Positions 1-7,498 of a DNA stretch of 26,888 nt are shown here, one piece after another. Within the stretch, counting starts at the first letter, position 1. Every line of letters begins with the position of its first letter. Under the pieces are notes generated by a model. The model made no database searches. It was not told the origin of the DNA and saw only the letters and a program-made list of their open reading frames with translations. A program made the translations under genes and the position numbers. Source of the stretch: CAZPBO01 sp964584815 (GTDB lineage: Bacteria; Planctomycetota; SKW154); assembly GCA_964584815.1 (NCBI GenBank), contig CAZPBO010000029.1:1-26888 (forward strand), written 5' to 3'.

Positions 1-1
1 G

Positions 2-2545
2 GTTGTGGCGACAGAGGAAATTTTATCAGGTGCAACAGGTGACCCTGCGGACAGGCTTTTGCGGTGGTTGAGGGCGGAGTGGCGTCGGGCGAACTTTCTT
101 TTTCTGCTCCTTATCGGCACACCTGACCCGTATGAGAAGCCTGTATCACTTGAGTTGATAGGGCTACCGTATAGATACCGCACGACGGTGGCTTCCTTGG
201 TGATGGCGGGGGGATGGGAAGAATACGACACTGACTGTGACATAAAGGAAGATGGATGGATTGCGCTGACAGGTGAGCAATTGCGTTTTGGGCGTGGGGG
301 TGTTTTGAGCAGCGCGAAGATTTTCTCTGGCGCGGCGGGGGAGATGGAGTTGGCGGTTGTGCGGCGCGACGATGCGGGATGGCGTTTTGTTGCGCGGCAG
401 AAGGTGCGGTTTGAGAAAGGATGGTCGTTCCCAACGCTGCCGCCGCTCAAAGTCAGAAAAGGCGATGTTCTGGCGTTTCGGGTGCTTAAGGGGAAGTTGC
501 GGGGGTGGCGTGCGGAGAAGGTGCTTGCATATCGTCTGCGCCTTGAGGGGGGAAAGGTTGAACTGGGCAAGCCGCTCAAGGCTCTGCCAGCCGTAATGGT
601 GCGTGGCTTTGCGGAAAAGCAAACCGACAGGGTGGGCACACTGCCTATGAAACTGACATATCCGATGGGGACATACGCGTCCCTCAACCTTGCCTATAAC
701 TGGGACCAGCATTACCGTGCGGTGCCAACGGATGCTTGTTATGCTGCGCCTGACGGGCAATGGGACGCTGATGGGGACGGTTTCTTTGCGGAATCGCTAT
801 ATAAAATCGCGCATTGGGATGATGTGACAGGGTTTTATGAGTGGGGCGCAGGTGATGGGGATGTGGTGCTGCCTGTTCTGGGTGTGGGGCGGATACCGTT
901 TGATGTGGGGAAAGAGCGGGGCGCGGTAGAGGATGTTCTTGAGCGTGCGATGAGTGTTAAGGTGGCGCCGCGACTCCTCGTAGCAGCAGAATCCCTCTCC
1001 CCCATCACAACGCTTGAGGGACTGCCCGCTGCGTTGAAGGACGCCTTACCTGGTTGGCGTGTCCAGTCCATTTATGCTGAGAGGGTTTTCTGGGGGAGGG
1101 AGCCTGCCCCATCGCGCGGTTTTGATGTCACGATAACCAAGGAGCAGATAAAGCGCGACCCCTGCATCGCAGCGGACATCCTTACCGACACCTGGCTTGA
1201 GTTTATGCCTGGTGTGGTATTGGTGGCGAGCCACGGCAACCGCGACTTGGCGGGATATCTTCTTCCCCTGCGCCGTCCGCCATTGAAGGTCGGCAAACCC
1301 TTCTACGGCTGGTTTAAGCGTCTGCGCAATGCGCCGCCCGTGGTGCTTGTGACCACCGGCTGCAACACAGCACAGCCTGAGCGATACTTTCTTGGTCGGC
1401 GCGCTTGGCTTGAGGGAGGGCACAACTGGGAAGAACGCCCCTGCGTTTTGGAAGAGGCGCTGAGACGATTTGCGGTTTGCGCTTTCGGCAACACCCGCGG
1501 CGCTTGGTTCACCCACGGCTGGCTCTCCCCCCGCGACGGCGGCTGCGTCTCCCTCTCATATTACATCACACAGAACCTCGCCAACGGACAACCCGCGGGT
1601 ATCGCGCTACGCAACGCCATTTGCAGATACGCCACACTCTTTTCCGCCCAGTTTACCGATGCTCAGAATATTTTGAGTTCCGTGCTTTACGGTGACCCCA
1701 CATACTCGTTGAACGGTGATGTTCCTGTGGTGGCGGAGGCGGAGTTGCCGCAGGCAAGGACAGGCTATCCTTACAGCAGCGGTATCACGATTCGCGGTCC
1801 GAAAGCAGCCAAAATTGAGGTGAGCGGACTGCCGCCGGGGCTGAAATGGGACTCCCAGAAGCGTCTGATATCGGGCATCCCGACAATGGCGGGGAAATTC
1901 TTTGTGCGCATTCGTGTAGAGGCAAGTAGCGGAGCCTGGGCGGTGTATGATGTGCTTTTGAGGGTGGTTCCAAGCAGACGCGGCGGCAAGCCATTAGCGC
2001 TCAAAAGGTTGCACAGTCTGCGTCTTGCCCCCAACTCCTTCCGCCGAAAAGGCTTTATGGCGACGCCAAGTCAGTTGGTATCGGAGCGTTCCTGGAGCGC
2101 ACGGTGTTTTGCCACTCTCAAATATCCGATAGTTCTGCTCGGTTCGGCGAAACTAACATTCTCCGCACGCTGCGATTTGGAACCATCTGCCGATATCTTC
2201 TGCGTTGAAGCCTCCCGCGACGGCAAAAACTGGCTCCCGCTCTTCATAAAGTGCAGCAACACCTTTAAACTGGAGCCAGTGACAGAAGACATAAAACCGC
2301 GCTGGATTCGCTACACTGTTGACCTATCAAACCTTGTCGGCAAGGCGGTGCTTCTGCGATTCCGCTATGAGGCAAACGAAGTGTTCAACAGAGAGCCGCG
2401 TGAAGGCGTCCAAATAAAGGAGATGACTCTTGAAGGGGAGTTCTGCATAGGAACAGAGCGCGGTGGAGAAGGAGCCAAATTGCTGGTTCAGGATGGTGTG
2501 CCGGTTGGGTTTGTGAGCGGTCTTCTTGCGCCGCCAGAAAAGTAG
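2..2545 (+). CDS. Peptidase C25 (gingipain-type) secreted cysteine peptidase, 5'-truncated by window edge
   Basis: Predicted secreted or surface cysteine peptidase of clan CD, family C25. Residues are numbered from the GTG at 5. The stretch at about 30-40 (FLFLLLIGTPDP) fits the beta-strand ending in LLVGD that opens a C25 catalytic domain. At about 240-300 there is the family's DGQWDADGDGFFAE-like block and then VLGVGRIPFDV. The catalytic dyad is visible as VLVASHG (H410) and VLVTTGC (C453). A putative-Ig (He_PIG) domain follows at about 588-655 (GLPPGLKWD, ISGIPTMAG), then a beta-rich region like carbohydrate-binding or MAM modules. No signal peptide is visible and the frame is open to base 2, so the GTG at 5 is probably internal and the true start lies upstream. 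The next gene starts 10 bases after its stop, so the two are probably co-transcribed. Family is fairly sure; substrate is unknown. I see no clear type IX sorting tail. Confidence 0.8.
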   Translation, partial: VVATEEILSGATGDPADRLLRWLRAEWRRANFLFLLLIGTPDPYEKPVSLELIGLPYRYRTTVASLVMAGGWEEYDTDCDIKEDGWIALTGEQLRFGRGGVLSSAKIFSGAAGEMELAVVRRDDAGWRFVARQKVRFEKGWSFPTLPPLKVRKGDVLAFRVLKGKLRGWRAEKVLAYRLRLEGGKVELGKPLKALPAVMVRGFAEKQTDRVGTLPMKLTYPMGTYASLNLAYNWDQHYRAVPTDACYAAPDGQWDADGDGFFAESLYKIAHWDDVTGFYEWGAGDGDVVLPVLGVGRIPFDVGKERGAVEDVLERAMSVKVAPRLLVAAESLSPITTLEGLPAALKDALPGWRVQSIYAERVFWGREPAPSRGFDVTITKEQIKRDPCIAADILTDTWLEFMPGVVLVASHGNRDLAGYLLPLRRPPLKVGKPFYGWFKRLRNAPPVVLVTTGCNTAQPERYFLGRRAWLEGGHNWEERPCVLEEALRRFAVCAFGNTRGAWFTHGWLSPRDGGCVSLSYYITQNLANGQPAGIALRNAICRYATLFSAQFTDAQNILSSVLYGDPTYSLNGDVPVVAEAELPQARTGYPYSSGITIRGPKAAKIEVSGLPPGLKWDSQKRLISGIPTMAGKFFVRIRVEASSGAWAVYDVLLRVVPSRRGGKPLALKRLHSLRLAPNSFRRKGFMATPSQLVSERSWSARCFATLKYPIVLLGSAKLTFSARCDLEPSADIFCVEASRDGKNWLPLFIKCSNTFKLEPVTEDIKPRWIRYTVDLSNLVGKAVLLRFRYEANEVFNREPREGVQIKEMTLEGEFCIGTERGGEGAKLLVQDGVPVGFVSGLLAPPEK

Positions 2546-2555
2546 GAGAAGTGCT

Positions 2556-4067
2556 ATGCGGGAGTGGAAGACGGTTTTGGTGATTGCGACTGTTGCGGCG
2601 CTGCTCGGTGTTGCCGTCTGGCTCTTCCTCTCCCCCAAACCGCCAAATACTCAAGTTGTGCAGCCACCTCCCACAGAGCAAGAACCTACAATAAAACAAC
2701 CTTCTCAAAAAAGCCCTTCTCATCCGCACAAAAAACCGCAGGACAATGTCGCAGGACCCGACCTGTCAAAGTTGGGCAAAATATCGGGGAAGGTGGTCTG
2801 CAACGGTGCTGGTGTTGCGAATGCGTTGGTGCAGGCAAAGTTGGGCAGGCAGGTTGTGGCTTCGGCAAGAACAGACGCGGGTGGGAACTTCACGATAAAG
2901 TTTCTGGCTGCAGGTGTGTATCGCATAACAGCCCAAAAAGCGGGTTATGCTGAGGGCAGCATTGGCGGCATAAGGTTGCAGGAAGGGGAGGAGTTGAGCG
3001 GTGTCGTTGTGGAGTTGGAGCGTGGGGGAGCGATAGTGGGGGAGGTTTTGGATGAGGCGGGGCAACCTGTTTCTGGCGCCATCATATATGCGTGGCTTTA
3101 TCGCGGCAGACGCGTGGCGCAAACCTTCAAAACCGCAACCGACGAACAGGGACGCTTCAGACTGGACAACCTGCCACAAGGCAATTATCGCCTACGCGCA
3201 ACCGCAAAGGGATACCTCAACGAGCACCACTACGAGGACACAACCGTATCAGCAGACCAAGAATCGGAGGTGAACTTTATGCTGCGAAAAGGAGCGTCCA
3301 TCTCCGGCACCATCACCGATGAGACGGGCAATCCCGTCCATAGAGCGCGGGTGACACTTGCCAAGACCGATGGCACCGCGTTGTTTGCCCATCAAACCTT
3401 CTCCGACAAAAACGGCTCCTTCAGTCTCACCGGACTTCCTGAAGGCACATATAAACTGAAGGTATGGCATAAGGAGTATCTGCCGCAAGACGCGGGTCCC
3501 TTCACCGTCAGACCGCCAGACGAGATGCGCGATGTGCGCATAATCCTCGCTCAAGGAGCCACACTCAAGGGCATCGTAACGGACAGCGACGGCAATCCGT
3601 TGGCGGGTGTCACCGTCGCCGCCACATCTTCTGCCCCATACCTCTACCGCAACACCGTCACCGACAAAAACGGGCGCTTTGTCATACGGGGACTTCCGAA
3701 CACACCACTTACAGTCTCTGCCACAGCAACGCGCGGAAGATTCCTTTCGTGGGTTAAGCGCAACATCCGCCCAAGCCCCGACGAACTACGCATTGTCCTC
3801 ACAAAAGGCGCCTCTCTTGAAGGCGATATCGTCGCTGACCAACCCCCTAAGCGTTATCAGATTCTCTTCTACCTCATAGAAGGAGGTAGAAAGCGGTTCG
3901 CAAAACAGGCTTTCCTGCAGGGCGATACGCATTTTGTGATAACAGGCATAAAACCGGCACGATATGCCGTCAAAGCGCGTGCTCAAGGTTACACCGACTC
4001 TGACGAGCAGACCGTTGACCTCACATCAGGAAAAGGGTATGTGCGTCTGACACTGCGCAAAAAATAA
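2556..4067 (+). CDS. Membrane-anchored protein with tandem carboxypeptidase-regulatory-like domains
   Basis: Predicted envelope protein of 503 residues, probably structural or binding rather than enzymatic. An uncleaved N-terminal membrane segment (about residues 5-24, VLVIATVAALLGVAVWLFL) is followed by a Pro/Gln/Lys-rich linker to about residue 70. Then come four tandem CarboxypepD_reg-like beta-sandwich repeats, each with the pattern I.G.V.D..G.P...A.V, TD..G.F.I.GLP.G.Y.L...A.GY. A degenerate fifth copy ends the protein. I chose ATG 2556 because it follows a TAGGAG ribosome site; a TTG at 2526 would overlap the peptidase gene. No peptidase catalytic domain is present. It lies 10 bases after the C25 peptidase gene, which suggests a shared cell-surface role. 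Codon choice is G-rich to about 3060 and C-rich afterwards. Confidence 0.75.
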   Translation: MREWKTVLVIATVAALLGVAVWLFLSPKPPNTQVVQPPPTEQEPTIKQPSQKSPSHPHKKPQDNVAGPDLSKLGKISGKVVCNGAGVANALVQAKLGRQVVASARTDAGGNFTIKFLAAGVYRITAQKAGYAEGSIGGIRLQEGEELSGVVVELERGGAIVGEVLDEAGQPVSGAIIYAWLYRGRRVAQTFKTATDEQGRFRLDNLPQGNYRLRATAKGYLNEHHYEDTTVSADQESEVNFMLRKGASISGTITDETGNPVHRARVTLAKTDGTALFAHQTFSDKNGSFSLTGLPEGTYKLKVWHKEYLPQDAGPFTVRPPDEMRDVRIILAQGATLKGIVTDSDGNPLAGVTVAATSSAPYLYRNTVTDKNGRFVIRGLPNTPLTVSATATRGRFLSWVKRNIRPSPDELRIVLTKGASLEGDIVADQPPKRYQILFYLIEGGRKRFAKQAFLQGDTHFVITGIKPARYAVKARAQGYTDSDEQTVDLTSGKGYVRLTLRKK

Positions 4068-4069
4068 AA

Positions 4070-4094
4070 GGGGTGGCGGCAAAACCGCCACCCC
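4070..4094. terminator. Bidirectional intrinsic terminator between convergent genes
   Basis: A perfect 10-bp stem (GGGGTGGCGG / CCGCCACCCC) with loop CAAAA starts 3 bases after the stop of the plus-strand repeat protein. Read on the minus strand the stem is followed by TTTTATTTTTT, a good U-tract for the pilin transcript. On the plus strand only TT follows, so it works best for the minus strand. Confidence 0.8.
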
Positions 4095-4115
4095 TTCACA
4101 TCCGCAAGCAAAAAC

Positions 4116-4619
4116 TTACTTCGCAGGTGTTTGGGCATTCGTGTCAAAAATGTCGTCAGAATTCGCACCTCCAAGTTCCGTTGTTGTCAATTCCCCGCCA
4201 TCTAACACATCGCTGCTTGCGCTGCCTGTATAATCCTTCGTCTTATTCGGACCACATGACAAAACAATAAACCATTTTCTAGGAGCATTATTATTGGTAT
4301 CAAAGTAATAGTCGTTGTCCCAGGGGTCCTTCTTGATGTTAGCCAATATTGTATTGTCAGCACCAGCAAGGTCCTCCACCCAATCGGGAATACTGTCAGA
4401 GTCAGAGTCATGATTAGTGCAATTGTCGTCATAGGGAAGGACGCTTTTGTCAAGATAGTAACTTTCCACAGCGACGCGGATGGTGTGGACATTGCCTTCA
4501 GCGGCGGTAGTCTTTGAAGTTCTGCCCCAGCCGACGACGGTGGGAAGAATAATTGCCGCCAACCCTGCCAAAATCGCCAACACCAACAGCAACTCAATCA
4601 ATGTGAAACCACGCTTCAT
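4116..4619 (-). CDS. Type II secretion GspG-like pseudopilin with thrombospondin type-3-like insert
   Basis: Predicted pseudopilin or type IV pilin-like subunit of 167 residues. It starts MKRGFTLIELL, a class III leader cleaved after G4 by a prepilin peptidase, with the conserved Glu at position 5 of the mature protein and a hydrophobic N-terminal helix to about residue 30. DPWDNDYYF at about 98-106 matches the DPWGNPY motif of GspG. Between the helix and that motif lies an Asp-rich stretch, residues 65-80 (NCTNHDSDSDSIPDW), typical of calcium-binding thrombospondin type-3 repeats. ATG 4619 is preferred over an upstream in-frame start because GGAGGG lies just upstream. A consensus-like promoter lies at 4664-4691. 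No other secretion or pilus gene is in the window, so it may be a stand-alone pilin. Confidence 0.8.
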   Translation of the reverse strand: MKRGFTLIELLLVLAILAGLAAIILPTVVGWGRTSKTTAAEGNVHTIRVAVESYYLDKSVLPYDDNCTNHDSDSDSIPDWVEDLAGADNTILANIKKDPWDNDYYFDTNNNAPRKWFIVLSCGPNKTKDYTGSASSDVLDGGELTTTELGGANSDDIFDTNAQTPAK

Positions 4620-4663
4620 AAAACAACCCTCCAAAAAAGCCAACGACAAATCCTGACACTACA

Positions 4664-4691
4664 ATAATACTCTGTCTTTAGGGTGTGTCAA
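4664..4691 (-). promoter_or_regulatory. Sigma70-type promoter of the pseudopilin gene
   Basis: On the minus strand a perfect TTGACA (-35) is separated by 16 bases from TATTAT (-10). The predicted transcript start leaves about 38 bases of leader containing the GGAGGG ribosome site of the pilin gene. Confidence 0.65.
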
Positions 4692-4761
4692 ACCAGTTTT
4701 AATGTTGAACCTGAACCACCCCTTGTAACTCTTTGAAGCAGTGGGGGTTATAAAGGGCACT

Positions 4762-4790
4762 GCAGAACAGAAAAGTTTTTCTTGTTCTGC
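4762..4790 (-). other. Long hairpin downstream of EF-hand gene
   Basis: GCAGAACAGAAAA on the left is the reverse complement of TTTTCTTGTTCTGC on the right apart from one bulged T, giving about 13 pairs with a very short loop. It sits in the 229-base gap between the EF-hand gene and the pilin gene. No U-tract follows on the minus strand, so it may be a processing or stability element rather than a terminator. Confidence 0.4.
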
Positions 4791-4802
4791 GTTGCGGGAT
4801 AT

Positions 4803-4830
4803 GGGGGCTGCCTTTTGAGGAGCAGCCCCC
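4803..4830 (-). terminator. Strong hairpin, possible terminator of EF-hand gene
   Basis: A perfect 9-bp stem (GGGGGCTGC / GCAGCCCCC) with a 10-base loop lies 18 bases past the stop of the minus-strand EF-hand gene. It lacks a T-run, so it is either a weak or factor-dependent terminator or a 3'-end stabiliser. Confidence 0.4.
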
Positions 4831-4848
4831 GCATTCTGTAAGGTGCTG

Positions 4849-5526
4849 TTAAAAGCCGAAATCGTCTTTTTCCTTCTTAGGTGGAGCAGGTTTTTTCTCG
4901 TTTGGTTTTTCTTTTTCTGGGGCGGGTTTTTCCTTTTTGTGGCGCTTTTTGGTCTTGAGTTTGGTCTGTCCGACAAGGAGCAGGTCGCTTTTGCGGACTT
5001 TATAGAGTGTGTTGCCGAGGAGGATGATGACGGAGTCTTTTGAGAAACGGATGACGGCGGGGAGTGGGGGTGTTTTTGGGGCAAGGCGTTGGCGCATAAT
5101 ATCAATGAGTTTTTGTGGGATTTCGTCTTCGGTGATGGCGCCGTCGCCGTTTCTGTCAAGTCGGTCAAAGAAAGGCGCAGGACCTATCCATTCCTCTTTT
5201 GAAATTTTGCCGTCGCCGTCTTTGTCCAAGCGCTTTATCATATCCGCCGCGGTCACAATTTCTCCACCCTCTTCCCCTTCGCGGAGGTTGCAGGAAGCGA
5301 CGGTCTCCATCGTCTCAAGGTTCACTTTGTAGAGTGTGGCGCCAATAAGCACATAGGCGAAGTTTCCGTCAATCTCCATAGCGAGTGTGGGGACGCGCGG
5401 GACGCGTGGTCTGCCTCTGTCAGGGAACCGCAGACGCTGGCGCTTCTGACGACGCGGCTTGTCAAACCCCTCCTGCGCAAACACCAACCCACAACAAAAC
5501 AGAGCACAAAGGGCAAATAAACGCAT
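4849..5526 (-). CDS. Secreted protein with two EF-hands and Lys/Pro/Glu-rich tail
   Basis: Predicted exported calcium-binding protein of 225 residues; function unknown. A signal peptide (MRLFALCALFCCGLVFA) is followed by a basic, Arg-rich stretch. Two canonical EF-hand loops lie at residues 101-112 (DKDGDGKISKEE) and 124-135 (DRNGDGAITEDE). They are bracketed by two copies of a short beta-like motif: IGATLYKV at about 61-68 and LGNTLYKV at about 170-177, each with a hydrophobic strand before it. The tail from about 190 is almost entirely Lys, Pro and Glu and ends DDFGF. ATG 5526 is chosen because GGAGGG lies just upstream and the signal peptide begins there. Its leader shares a 12-base motif with the other EF-hand gene at 18351-19184. 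Confidence 0.7.
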   Translation of the reverse strand: MRLFALCALFCCGLVFAQEGFDKPRRQKRQRLRFPDRGRPRVPRVPTLAMEIDGNFAYVLIGATLYKVNLETMETVASCNLREGEEGGEIVTAADMIKRLDKDGDGKISKEEWIGPAPFFDRLDRNGDGAITEDEIPQKLIDIMRQRLAPKTPPLPAVIRFSKDSVIILLGNTLYKVRKSDLLLVGQTKLKTKKRHKKEKPAPEKEKPNEKKPAPPKKEKDDFGF

Positions 5527-5558
5527 AAAAGAACCCTCCAAAAGCCCTTATGAGCCAT

Positions 5559-5570
5559 TAAACGCCGATT
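5559..5570 (-). promoter_or_regulatory. Shared 12-base leader motif, copy 1 (EF-hand gene)
   Basis: AATCGGCGTTTA on the minus strand, 32 bases upstream of the EF-hand gene start. The identical 12-mer lies upstream of the second EF-hand gene at 19213-19224, with TTTTGGAGG following in both. It could be part of a promoter, an operator or an RNA leader; which one is unknown. Confidence 0.4.
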
Positions 5571-5616
5571 TCGGGCAATGGTTTCCAGCAGAGTAAGGAA
5601 AAGTTTCAATGATGGG

Positions 5617-5646
5617 TTGACGAAGTGGGATAGGAAAGGATAATAT
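5617..5646 (+). promoter_or_regulatory. Sigma70-type promoter of the mini-lipoprotein cluster
   Basis: TTGACG (-35), an 18-base spacer and TAATAT (-10) end 26 bases before the ATG of the first lipoprotein gene, which also has an AGGAGG ribosome site. No clear terminator is seen before guaA ends, so this promoter may drive 5673-9752. Confidence 0.65.
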
Positions 5647-5672
5647 TAAAGTGAGGGTGTAGGAGGTAGTGT

Positions 5673-6032
5673 ATGAGGTTGGGCTTGTGGATGATGCTGG
5701 CAGCGGGGTTGGGGATGGTTATGGCGGCAGGATGTGGTGGGGAGGCACCCAGAAGCAGGAGTAAAAGCAGTCGCTGGAAGCGTCTTCAAAAGGAAGCGGA
5801 AGAATACTGCAGGAAGGGAGATGAGAACTTAAGAACAGCGTTGAGGAGGAAAGAGGAGAAGGGGCAGAGAGCAGCGGACCCTTATTTTCGGGATGCGCGG
5901 GAATACTTTCAGCGCGCTCTCGGCATATATGAGGAATTGAATCGTCGCTTTCCAGGCAAGTTCAGACCGATGATTAAAGAGATTCAGGATAGGCTCTACA
6001 CGATAAACAAGGAGTCGGGGTTCAGCGGATGA
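5673..6032 (+). CDS. Small helical lipoprotein (first of cluster)
   Basis: Predicted lipoprotein of 119 residues, function unknown. The signal peptide ends in a lipobox (MAAGC), so the mature protein would be lipid-anchored at Cys21. The rest is a charged helical domain with one TPR-like pair: YFRDAREYFQRALGIYEELN, then a Pro-containing turn and a second helix. The same layout (aromatic/Ala helix, LN..P, then a helix with I..RL) is found in the next gene and more loosely in those at 6470 and 7124, so they look like diverged paralogues. The AGGAGG site upstream supports the start. Its stop overlaps the next ATG by 4 bases (ATGA), a sign of translational coupling. Confidence 0.7.
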   Translation: MRLGLWMMLAAGLGMVMAAGCGGEAPRSRSKSSRWKRLQKEAEEYCRKGDENLRTALRRKEEKGQRAADPYFRDAREYFQRALGIYEELNRRFPGKFRPMIKEIQDRLYTINKESGFSG

Positions 6033-6406
6033 GGGGTTCTGTCTGGTTTGTTCTGGTGGCGCTGTTGTGTTTTGCAGGGTGTGGGGGAGGCACAAGTGGC
6101 GGACAGCGTCCGAGAAGGCGGCACAACCTTTCCTCCCCGAAGAGGGTGCATCTCAACCGCGAGCAGGTGCTGGAAAAAGCGCGTGATTTAATTGATAAGG
6201 GATGGTTTCACTGTATGAAGATGCGCGAGGCGGAAGGTGCCGAAAAGAGCGTCCACTGGAGAAGAGCCAAGGAATGCGCCGATAAGGCGTTGTCTATGCT
6301 CCGAAAACTGAACGCTCAACTTCCTGACGATGACGAAGTGCAGACAGTGATGCAGAAAGGACAGCGCCTGATGGAGGCGATTATCAAAGATTCGCCTGTG
6401 CGATGA
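6029..6406 (+). CDS. Small helical lipoprotein (second of cluster)
   Basis: Predicted lipoprotein of 125 residues, function unknown. The signal peptide ends LCFAGC (lipobox), followed by a Gly/Ser/Arg-rich linker to about residue 40. A helical module with ALSMLRKLNAQLPDDDEV resembles the ALGIYEELNRRFPG part of the preceding protein; the match is weak at sequence level but the spacing is the same. The start is set by the ATGA overlap with the upstream gene. It is one of three lipoproteins in the cluster and probably works on the same envelope target as they do. Confidence 0.7.
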   Translation: MRGSVWFVLVALLCFAGCGGGTSGGQRPRRRHNLSSPKRVHLNREQVLEKARDLIDKGWFHCMKMREAEGAEKSVHWRRAKECADKALSMLRKLNAQLPDDDEVQTVMQKGQRLMEAIIKDSPVR

Positions 6407-6469
6407 AGTAGTGGGAAGTGTGCCGCCTTATGTGGGTAAAAATATGGGGGAAGGATGGAGGTTTATGTG

Positions 6470-7120
6470 ATGGAAGAAGAAAATCAACAGCAGAAACAGG
6501 CGCAGGAGGAGAAAAAGGAAGGGGGTAAGGGAGCGGTGGCGTTCGCCGCGATGTTCGGACCACCTGTGGTCTTTTTCACACTGGTAATCCTTTTTGGCGG
6601 ACCAAAAGCCCCGTCTTCTGGCGCAACAGGTGTTAAAAAACCCATGCCCACACCTCCAGGGGTGCGGAACTGGGATAAGGTTTGCGCGACACTTGACGAG
6701 TTGCTCTCCCGCACAAAGCAGTTCGCGATAAAGGCGCAAACGAAAGGCAAGGAGTGGGGCTGGGAGAAAATGGGAGAGGAGTATCAAAAAGCGTGTGAGC
6801 GTCTTCAGAAAGTGGTGGATGAGACAAAACAGAGCGGCAATTTTGACTATCACTCGCTGTGGGATGTGGCTAAGGAATTGCGCAAACTGGCGCAAGCCCC
6901 GTACAACGAGTATCAGGCGCAGAAAGCGGAGGGGCGTGACCCCAACCGTGGTCTTATTCATGTTGGCATACTGTATGACCGCGGTTGTATGCAGATTTAT
7001 GCCGCGATGGTTAAATGCCTCCAACTGCTGGGGCAGAAGCGCGAAGGCAGCAAAAAATGGGACTTTGAGCAGGATTATCAAGAAGCGTGCGACTTTTACC
7101 AGACCCTTAACAGGGAGTGA
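6470..7120 (+). CDS. Single-pass membrane protein of lipoprotein cluster
   Basis: Predicted membrane protein of 216 residues, function unknown. A short charged Glu/Gln/Lys-rich N-terminus (about 1-25) precedes one hydrophobic segment (about 27-46, AFAAMFGPPVVFFTLVILFGG). A Pro-rich linker and a helical domain with repeated Trp, Tyr and Lys/Glu positions follow. The N-terminus is probably cytoplasmic and the domain periplasmic. ATG 6470 is chosen over 6455 because GGAGG at 6457-6461 is well spaced for 6470 and would lie inside the coding region of the longer form. It sits among three lipoprotein genes, which suggests an inner-membrane partner for them. Confidence 0.65.
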   Translation: MEEENQQQKQAQEEKKEGGKGAVAFAAMFGPPVVFFTLVILFGGPKAPSSGATGVKKPMPTPPGVRNWDKVCATLDELLSRTKQFAIKAQTKGKEWGWEKMGEEYQKACERLQKVVDETKQSGNFDYHSLWDVAKELRKLAQAPYNEYQAQKAEGRDPNRGLIHVGILYDRGCMQIYAAMVKCLQLLGQKREGSKKWDFEQDYQEACDFYQTLNRE

Positions 7121-7123
7121 GAG

Positions 7124-7495
7124 ATGAGGCTGATATATCTTTTTGTGGCGGCAAGTGTTGTGGGAGTTGTTCTGCTGGGATGCCGCAGCCAGAAGCGGGA
7201 GGTGACGCTGAAGGAACAGGTGTTTGAAAATGTTCGCGATGCGTTAGATGTGGTGATAGACCACATAAGCGAAGGAGATGAGTGGTTTGGGAAAGCGATG
7301 CGCGCACCCGACCCGCTCGTCAAGCGAAAATTCCTCAACACAGCCCTTGACCACTACTGCACGGCAAGGCGCATATTGCTTGAGCAGATATCTCTGGCAC
7401 ACGACCCATCCGTCAAAGCGGCACATAAAAAACTTCTCTGGGCGGTTGAGGGGTGCCTTGAAAAAACTGTAGCCGAGATTCCGCTTCTGGACTGA
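7124..7495 (+). CDS. Small helical lipoprotein (third of cluster)
   Basis: Predicted lipoprotein of 123 residues, function unknown. The signal peptide ends VVLLGC (lipobox) and the mature part is a short helical domain with a TPR-like feel (FLNTALDHYCTARRILLEQI). It begins 3 bases after the upstream stop and the rluB-like gene begins 3 bases after its own stop, so it is clearly in an operon with both. Weakly related in layout to the lipoproteins at 5673 and 6029. Confidence 0.7.
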   Translation: MRLIYLFVAASVVGVVLLGCRSQKREVTLKEQVFENVRDALDVVIDHISEGDEWFGKAMRAPDPLVKRKFLNTALDHYCTARRILLEQISLAHDPSVKAAHKKLLWAVEGCLEKTVAEIPLLD

Positions 7496-7498
7496 CAG

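Noticed and set aside
4202..4597. Alternative minus-strand frame inside the pilin gene
   Set aside because: The pilin frame has the class III leader and GspG motif; the alternative has none.
6428..7081. 217-codon minus-strand frame opposite the single-pass membrane protein gene
   Set aside because: Leu/His/Phe-rich antisense of Lys/Glu codons with no recognisable domain; the plus-strand gene has a ribosome site and fits its operon.
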